Assembly: GCA_033961575.1 (NCBI GenBank)
Contig: CM066732.1
Span: 55,932,001 to 55,996,000 of the forward strand
DNA: 64,000 bases
Direction of reading: 5' to 3'
Source: Aselliscus stoliczkanus
Lineage: Eukaryota > Chordata > Mammalia > Chiroptera > Hipposideridae
Part shown: positions 58,497 through 64,000 of the stretch, one piece after another
Layout of the letters: the number at the start of each line of letters is the position of its first letter
How positions within the stretch are numbered: the first letter of the stretch is position 1
Position numbers and translations under genes: made by a program
Notes under the pieces: model-generated
What the model saw: only the letters and a program-made list of their open reading frames with translations
What the model was told of the DNA's origin: nothing
The model's database searches: none

Positions 58497-59979
58497 ATGC
58501 CAGTACCATACTGTTTTGATTATTGTGTCCTTGTAGTATGATTTGATGTTGGGTAACGTGATACCTCCCACTTTGTTCTTATTTCTCAGGTTTGCCATGG
58601 CTATTCGGGGTCTTTTGTGGTTCCATATAAATTTTAGGATTATATGTTTTATTTCTGAGAAAAATGTCCTTGGTAGTTTGATTGGAATTGCATTGAATCT
58701 ATATATTGCCTTAGGTAGTATTGATATTTTAACTATATTAATTCTTCCTATCCATGAACATGGTATGTATTTCCATTTACTTGTATCTTTGATTTCTCTC
58801 TTCAGTGTCTTATAATTTTCTGAGTATAGGTCTTTTACTTCTTTGGTTAAATTTATTCCTAGATATTTTATTGTTTTTGGAGCAATTGTAAAAGGGATTG
58901 ATTTTCTAATTTCTTCTTCTGATAGTTTATTATTGGTGTATACAAATGCAACTGATTTCTGAATATTAATTTTGTATCCTGCTACCTTACCAAATTCATT
59001 TATCAGTTCTATCAGTTTTTTGGTGGAGCCTCTGGGATTCTCTTTATATAGTATCATGTTATCTGCATATAATGACCATTTTATATCCTCCTTTCCAATT
59101 TGGATGCCTTTTATTTCATTTTCTTGTCTGATTGCTGTGGCTAGAACTTCCAGAACTATGTTAAATAGAAGTGGTGAAAGTGGGCAGCCTTGTCTTGTTC
59201 CTGATCTTAAGGGGAAAGCTTTCAGCCTTTCCCATTGAATACGATGTTTGCTGTAGGCTTATCATATATGGCCTTTATTATGTTGAGATATGATCCCACT
59301 ATTCCTACTTTGCTAAGAGTTTTTATCATAAATGGATGCTGTATTTTGTCAAATGCTTTTTCTGCATCTATTGATATGATTGTATGATTTTTATTTTTCA
59401 TTTTGTTAATGTGAGGTATTACGTTAATTGATTTGCGGATATTGAACCAACCTTGCATACCAGGAATGAATCCCACTTGATCGCGGTGTATGATCGCTTT
59501 AATGTTATGCTGAATTCGGTTTGCTAGTATTTTGTTGAGGATTTTTGCATCTATGTTCGTTAGGGATATCGGCCTAGTTTGCCTTTTTAGTAATATCTTT
59601 GTCTGATTTTGTAATCAGAGTAATAGTGGCCTCATAAAATGTGCTTGGGAGCCTTCCCTCCTACTGTATTTTTTGGAATAGTTTGAAGAGAATAAGTATT
59701 ATTTCTTTTTTGAATGTTTTGTAAAAGTCACCTGTGAAGCCATCTGGTCCAGGACTTTTGTTTGTTGAAAGCTTGTTGATTACTGATTCAATTGCTTTGG
59801 TAGTAATCAGTCTGTTCAGAGTTTCTGCTTCTTCTTGGTTCAGACTTGGTAGATTGTATGTTTCTAGAAATTTAGCCATTTCTTCCAAATTGTCTAATTT
59901 GTTTGCATATATATAGCTGCTCATAGTATTTTCTTAGACTTTTCTGTATTTCTGTGGTATATGTTGTCATGCTTCTCTT

Positions 59980-59993
59980 TCATTTCTGATTTT
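59980..59993. repeat. Left target-site duplication of HNRNPL retrocopy
   Basis: TCATTTCTGATTTT within L1 ORF2, repeated at 61919-61932. Between them lies only the retrocopy. Confidence 0.85.
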
Positions 59994-61918
59994 TTTTTTT
60001 GCTGTTTATTTTCCAAACAATTTTATTGAAATGTGCCAAGAGTACATGGGCAGCACAAATGTATGAACAGGAAAAAAATCACATGTACAATAATTTTTAA
60101 AAAGTGAAGGTTAATCTCAGGAGATACCAGTTCCCTTCCCCGCCTCCTCCAGACTTCCAGCATTACCATTACGGTTAAGCCTCTACTAACCTAGCATTTA
60201 AAAAAAGGAATACAGGAAATTTTGCAAAAACAAAACAAAACAAAACAACCCAGCATAAAGAAAAAGAAGTTTTCCTGCTTAGATGGGACTCTTTGTCGGC
60301 GGCACCTAATTACGAGGCATGCTGAGCGGCGGAGAAACACAACTTCAGGGTGTAAGGGTACGGACCATTTGGGGTTTCATCTGGTAATGGTTCAGGAAGC
60401 CCAAAGTCTCCAGGGCATCGCTCTTGGACTCCCACTCCAGCAGCCAGAGGAGCTGCGTTCACTTTCGCCTGAGAATACTTGCACAGAAGACGGCTGCTTC
60501 ACTCCCAGCTCATCACAGATCTCAAAGAACGTCTCCTCAGTCACCTCCAGAGGGACATGGAAGAAGTGGAGCACGTTGGCTGCCTGCTCTGGAGTGGAGA
60601 ACCGATTGTTCCTTGATTCATTGACATCTTTGTAACTGGAGGACCCGTCTTCTAGCCCATATGACTGACCAGACATGATGGTCGGTTGCTTGGAGACACA
60701 GACTTTCAACTTCTGCCCGAACATGAAGTTGTTGTTGAGGTGGGTAATGGCCCAGTCCACAGCATAGCCATCAGCTGTGTTTACCATGGCGGCCGCAGGC
60801 TTGCTTTTCATGAATTTCACCTTCTCCACATTGCTGTACAAGCAGAAGACATTGAAGACTTGGTCACAGTTCATCTTAGATTGATCCAAGCCATAGACCA
60901 TGAGCACAGGGCTGTCGGTGTGGGGGCCATACTCGGGTGGTGGGAGATGGGGTGGGGGATGCCCATACTGGGGACTGTAGCGACTTGCGCCCCAGCAGTG
61001 ACTCCCCCACTGGTGGACCCATCCTTCTCCCTTAGTAGTGAGGTGGGGGGGGGGCATAGCCCATCATGGTAATGGCTGTGGTACCCACCGTGGGGCCCTC
61101 CATATTCTGCGGGGTGATCTCCCAGGAGAGGGGGCTGCCTCTGGCGTTTGTTAGGGTTACTGCCAGGGTCACCTTGTCCACTGAGGTTGGGGTTTGTATA
61201 GTCCCAAGTATCCTGATCATTCTTGAACACATTCAAGCGTGTAGGCTTCGCATACTCAATCTTCAGAGTGCAACAGCCTGAGTAGATGTCAGCCCCATTG
61301 AGTGAGGCCTTGGCCTGCTGTGCACTCTGCACAGAGTCAAATTCCACCATGGCCTGGACTCCATTCTTCCGGAATATGACAATTCTCTGGACAGGGCCAC
61401 ATGGGTTACAGATAGTATAAAGAACATCCGTGGTAATGGAATAGATAGGGTTCAGAATAGTAAAGAGAAGCACACTGTTGACACTCCGGGAGTCTTCTGG
61501 CTGGTAGAGTAATTGACAAAAGCCATGACCAGCAATGTCGATCTGGTTGTCGGCCGCATAGTTTACAGCGTTGCAAGCTCCCAGAACGTCTTCAAACCCT
61601 ACCAACGCTTGTCTCTCTTTCGGCATCACTACCACATAGCTGACAGGTCCAAACTCCTGCGAGGCCTCCACAAGGCCAGCTTCCACTACGCCGTCAATCA
61701 GGCCCCTGATATGGACGACTGGGGAGGCAGGGGTCTTATGTGGGCCATCGTAGTTCTCCCCGCCGCCTCGCCGCCTCCTCCGTGCTGGTCGCCGGCGTTG
61801 TCAGTCTTCAGCCGCTTAGGGGCCCCGCCGCCCTCGCCGCCGTCTTCACCATCGCTCCCCAGCGCCTCCGCTGCTCCTATGGCTGCTGCCTCTGCTCGAG
61901 CCGCCGGCGCTGCTTCTC
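59994..61918 (-). pseudogene. HNRNPL processed pseudogene (retrocopy)
   Basis: This intronless minus-strand copy of the HNRNPL mRNA is inserted in L1 ORF2. HNRNPL is a nuclear RNA-binding protein with four RRMs that binds CA-rich RNA and regulates splicing. The copy begins in sequence from the long N-terminal leader (AEKRRRRLEQRQQ-like codons) with the usual ATG at 61850-61852. It continues with APKRLKTDNAGDQHGGGG and RRM1 (SYVVVMPKERQALVGFEDVL). RRM2 follows (VLLFTILNPIYSITTDVLYT, RIVIFRKNGVQAMVEF), then the linker KRQRQPPLLGDHPAEYGG, RRM3 (VLMVYGLDQSKMNC) and RRM4 (NVLHFFHVPLEVTEE). The normal stop is at 60310-60312. Frameshifts occur in the Gly-rich N-terminus, after the linker, and near QMK at the C-terminus. 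Short in-frame losses remove residues after RRM1 and before RRM4. The 3' UTR has two AATAAA signals (minus, near 60003-60035), then a short A-tail. Target-site duplications of 14 bp flank it. It cannot encode full HNRNPL. Confidence 0.95.
60871..61686 (-). other. Longest surviving frame of the HNRNPL retrocopy
   Basis: 271 codons from within RRM1 to beyond the linker remain open, covering complete RRM2 with intact RNP-like segments. The last part (after HSHYHDG) is out of the parental frame. A truncated protein is conceivable if transcribed, but there is no visible promoter, and decay elsewhere argues for a pseudogene. Confidence 0.6.
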
Positions 61919-61932
61919 TCATTTCTGATTTT
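61919..61932. repeat. Right target-site duplication of HNRNPL retrocopy
   Basis: TCATTTCTGATTTT, identical to 59980-59993; the L1 then continues ATTAATTTGGGTCC. Confidence 0.85.
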
Positions 61933-63175
61933 ATTAATTTGGGTCCTCTCTCTCTTTTTCTTGTTGAGTCTGGCTAAGAGTTTGTTGATTTTTTTTTTAT
62001 CTTTTAAATAAACCAGCTCTTGGTTTCATTAGTCTTTTGTATTGTTTTTTTGTTTTTGTTTTGTTTTCTGGTCTCTGATTCATTTATCTCTGCTCTGGTC
62101 TTTACTATTTCCTTCCTTGTACTCCCTTTGGGCTTGTTTGGCTGTTCTTTTTCCAGTTCCCTTAGGTGTAAGGATAACCTGTTGATTTGAGATTGTTCTT
62201 CCTTCTTTAGGTAGCCCTGCACTGCTATGAACTGCCCTCTTAGGACTGCTTTCGCTGCATCCCAGAGATTTTGGGTCATGGTGTTTTCATTTTCATTTGT
62301 CTCAAGGTATCTTTTGATTTCTTCTTTGGTCTCATTTTTGACCCATTCCCTATTTAGTAGCATGTTATTCAGCCTCCATGTATTCATGAGCTTTCTGGAT
62401 TTCTTCTTATAATTGATTTCTAGTTTCATAGAATTGTGGTCAGAGAAGACACTTGATATGATTTCAATCTTCTTAAATTTATTGAGACTTGTTTTGTGGC
62501 CTAACATGTGGTCTATCTGGGAAAATGTTCCATGAGCACTCAAGAAGAATGTATATTCTGTAGCCTTGGGGTGAAATATTCTAAAAATATCAATTAAATC
62601 CAGCTGGTCTAATGTGTCATTTAAGGCCACTGTTTCCATGTTGATATCCTGTCTGGAGGATCTGTCCATTGGTGACCACGGGATGTTGAAGTTCCCTACT
62701 ATGATAGTGTTACTGTTGATCTCTGTCTTTATGTCTGTCAAAATGTTTTATATATTTAGGAGCTCCTATGTTGGGTGCATAGATGTATACTAGGGTAATG
62801 TCCTCTTGTTGGATTGATCCTTTTATTATTACATAGTGCCCTTCTTTGTCTTTTATTGTAGTCTTCAAAATAAAGTCTATTTTGTCCAAAATAAGTATTG
62901 CTACTCCAGCTTTTTTCTTCTTTCCATGTCCATGAAATATCTTATTCCATCCCTTTACTTTCAGTCTGTGTGTGTCTTTTGGTCTGAGATGAGTCTCTTG
63001 TAGACAGCATATGCATGGGTCCTGTTTTCTTATCTATTTTGATTGGAGCATTTAGCCCATTCACATTTAAAGTGATTATTGATAGGTGCATATTTATTGC
63101 CATTTTGTTATTTGTATTTCTGGTCTTCCTTGGTTAGCTTGTTTTCCCCTTTCTTCTGTTTAAAAAAAATCCCTT

Positions 63176-63974
63176 TTAATATTTCCTGCAATGCTGGCTT
63201 GGGGTAATGAATTCCTTAAGCTTATTCTTTTCAGAGAACCTCTTTATCTCTCCTTCAATTTTAAGTGAAAGCTGTGCTGGGTAGAGCAATCTTTGTAGGC
63301 CTTTATTTTGCATCACTTGAATATTTCCTGCCACTCCCTTCTGGCCTGCAGAGTTTCTGTAGACAAGTCAGCTGTTAGTCTTATAGGAATTCTTTTGTAT
63401 GTAACCTCCTGTGTTTCTCTTGCTGCTTTTAGGATTCTGTCTTTGTCTTTAACCTTTGCCATTTTAACTATGATGTGTCTTGGTGTGGACCTGTTTGGGT
63501 TCAGCTTGTTTGGAATTCTCTGCACTTCTTGAGCTTGTATGTTGATTTCCTTCACCAGGGTAGGGAAGTTTTCAGTCATTATTTCTTCAAATACATTCTC
63601 AATCCCTTGCTTCTTCTCTTCTCCTTCTGGTATTCCTATGATGCGAATTTGTTGCACTTCATGTTGTCCCACAGGTCTCTTAAACTATTTTCACTGTTTT
63701 TTATTCGTTTTCCTTTTTGTTGTTCCATCTGTGTGGTTTCTGGTATTTTGTCTTCTAAATCGCTGATCCGAGTCTCTGCTTCATCTAATCTACTGGTGAT
63801 TCCTTTGAGTGTGTTCTTCATTTCAGTTATTGTATTCTTTAGTTCTAGCTGGTTGTTTTTTAAAGTTTCCCTATCCTTCTTTATGTCCTCATTATGTTCC
63901 TTAAACATTCTTATCATCAGTGTTCTAAACTCTGTCTCTGAAAGGTTGGATGCTTTTGTTTCATTTAGTTCCAT
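63176..63974 (-). pseudogene. L1 ORF1p, frameshifted
   Basis: ORF1p is the trimeric RNA-binding chaperone of L1. The N-terminal part (63636-63974) opens MELNETKASNLSETEFRTLM and has the coiled-coil heptads TSRLDEAETRISDLEDKI. The frame upstream is open to the window edge, so the true start may be outside. A frameshift near 63640-63670 separates it from the RRM and C-terminal domain (63313-63672: IIGIPEGEEKKQGIENVFEE, PRHIIVKMAKVKDKDRIL, QEVTYKRIPIRLTADLS). A second shift after EWQEIFK precedes the normal end (TPSQHCRKY, stop at 63176-63178). ORF2 starts about 70 bp downstream. Confidence 0.9.
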
Positions 63975-64000
63975 CTCTAGAGGTTTCTTCTGATCTTTTA

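Larger units (their letters stand above)
57273..63103 (-). pseudogene. L1 ORF2p (endonuclease / reverse transcriptase), broken and split
   Basis: ORF2 encodes the nicking endonuclease and reverse transcriptase that perform target-primed reverse transcription. The start ATG at 63101-63103 leads to ITLNVNGLNAPIK. The endonuclease region (to about 62004) has LQETHLRPKD and [15 protein letters not shown]. The reverse transcriptase has [11 protein letters not shown] (59734-59924), [20 protein letters not shown] and [13 protein letters not shown] (59222-59476), and the active-site box reading YADN instead of the usual FADD/YADD (near 59062-59073). Downstream are NKWCWENW and the zinc-knuckle-like [18 protein letters not shown], then IDWIKK-type text near the stop at 57273. 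At least four frameshifts are visible (near 62735, 59560, 59200 and 57500). The HNRNPL retrocopy interrupts it at 59994-61918. Confidence 0.9.
56723..64000 (-). mobile_element. Long L1 retrotransposon, antisense, running off the window
   Basis: In minus orientation the window holds ORF1 (from the right edge to 63176), the inter-ORF spacer (about 70 bp), ORF2 (63103 to 57273), a 3' UTR of about 480 bp and an A-rich tail with interruptions (56723-56795). Without the inserted HNRNPL retrocopy the visible element is about 5.3 kb. The 5' UTR lies outside the window, so full length cannot be judged. Frameshifts in both ORFs, an active-site change and a 76-bp duplication make it non-autonomous. The 3' UTR matches the fragment at 54924-55200, indicating one related bat L1 lineage. 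Confidence 0.95.

Noticed and set aside
1..64000. CRISPR-like array, prokaryotic operon or integrated virus
   Set aside because: Tandem arrays here have no spacers; retrotransposon content is L1 and SINE only; no viral or prokaryotic protein signature was recognised.

Overview
The window looks like intergenic DNA from a bat genome. The clearest evidence is a SINE at 43631-43811 on the minus strand. It has the head, body and tail of the bat VES/Rhin-1 type tRNA-derived SINEs. A second tRNA-derived family appears at 2237-2356 and 27746-27874, with a long composite relative at 7905-8344. A bat-type L1 runs in antisense from about 56723 to the right edge. The suborder is uncertain; Rhin-1 type elements suggest Yinpterochiroptera (rhinolophoid bats), but this is inference. 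I find no intact host protein-coding gene, no rRNA or tRNA gene, and no CRISPR or prokaryotic feature. Most of the long open frames lie in GC-rich DNA or minisatellites and are not credible genes.

Layout. 1-10500 is mixed-GC DNA holding a short SINE, the 5' part of a plus-strand L1 (5481-7583), a composite SINE and ancient repeat relics. 10540-12890 holds decayed fragments of an older L1. 13000-30000 is GC-rich, CpG-containing unique sequence. It is interrupted by AT-richer islands with no repeat signature (for example 14580-15070, 16380-16680, 26575-27290 and 29455-29720) that read like conserved non-coding elements. 30600-39500 is almost free of transposons and has further islands at 31380-31790, 33735-34540, 34830-35480 and 37915-38250, dense in homeodomain, FOX, POU and TCF/LEF-like motifs. 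In its middle sits a 740-bp minisatellite built on the E-box CACCTG (37012-37750). 40700-52900 again mixes GC-rich unique DNA, MIR relics, a CA/TG tract, a bat SINE and a 34-bp-unit minisatellite (51425-52271). It ends in a CpG-rich segment.

Right end. 54924-55200 is a 5'-truncated L1 tail. 56723-64000 is most of an L1 in antisense, with 3' UTR, ORF2 and ORF1, disabled by frameshifts, a changed reverse-transcriptase active-site residue and a 76-bp tandem duplication. A processed pseudogene of HNRNPL (59994-61918, minus strand) with a 14-bp target-site duplication is inserted between its endonuclease and reverse-transcriptase regions.

Overall this resembles a GC-rich, minisatellite-rich regulatory desert near a developmental gene outside the window; I cannot name the locus. 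No new multi-gene system is evident. The best leads are the E-box/G-quadruplex minisatellite, the cluster of candidate enhancers, the HNRNPL retrocopy nested in L1, and the two-form SINE family.
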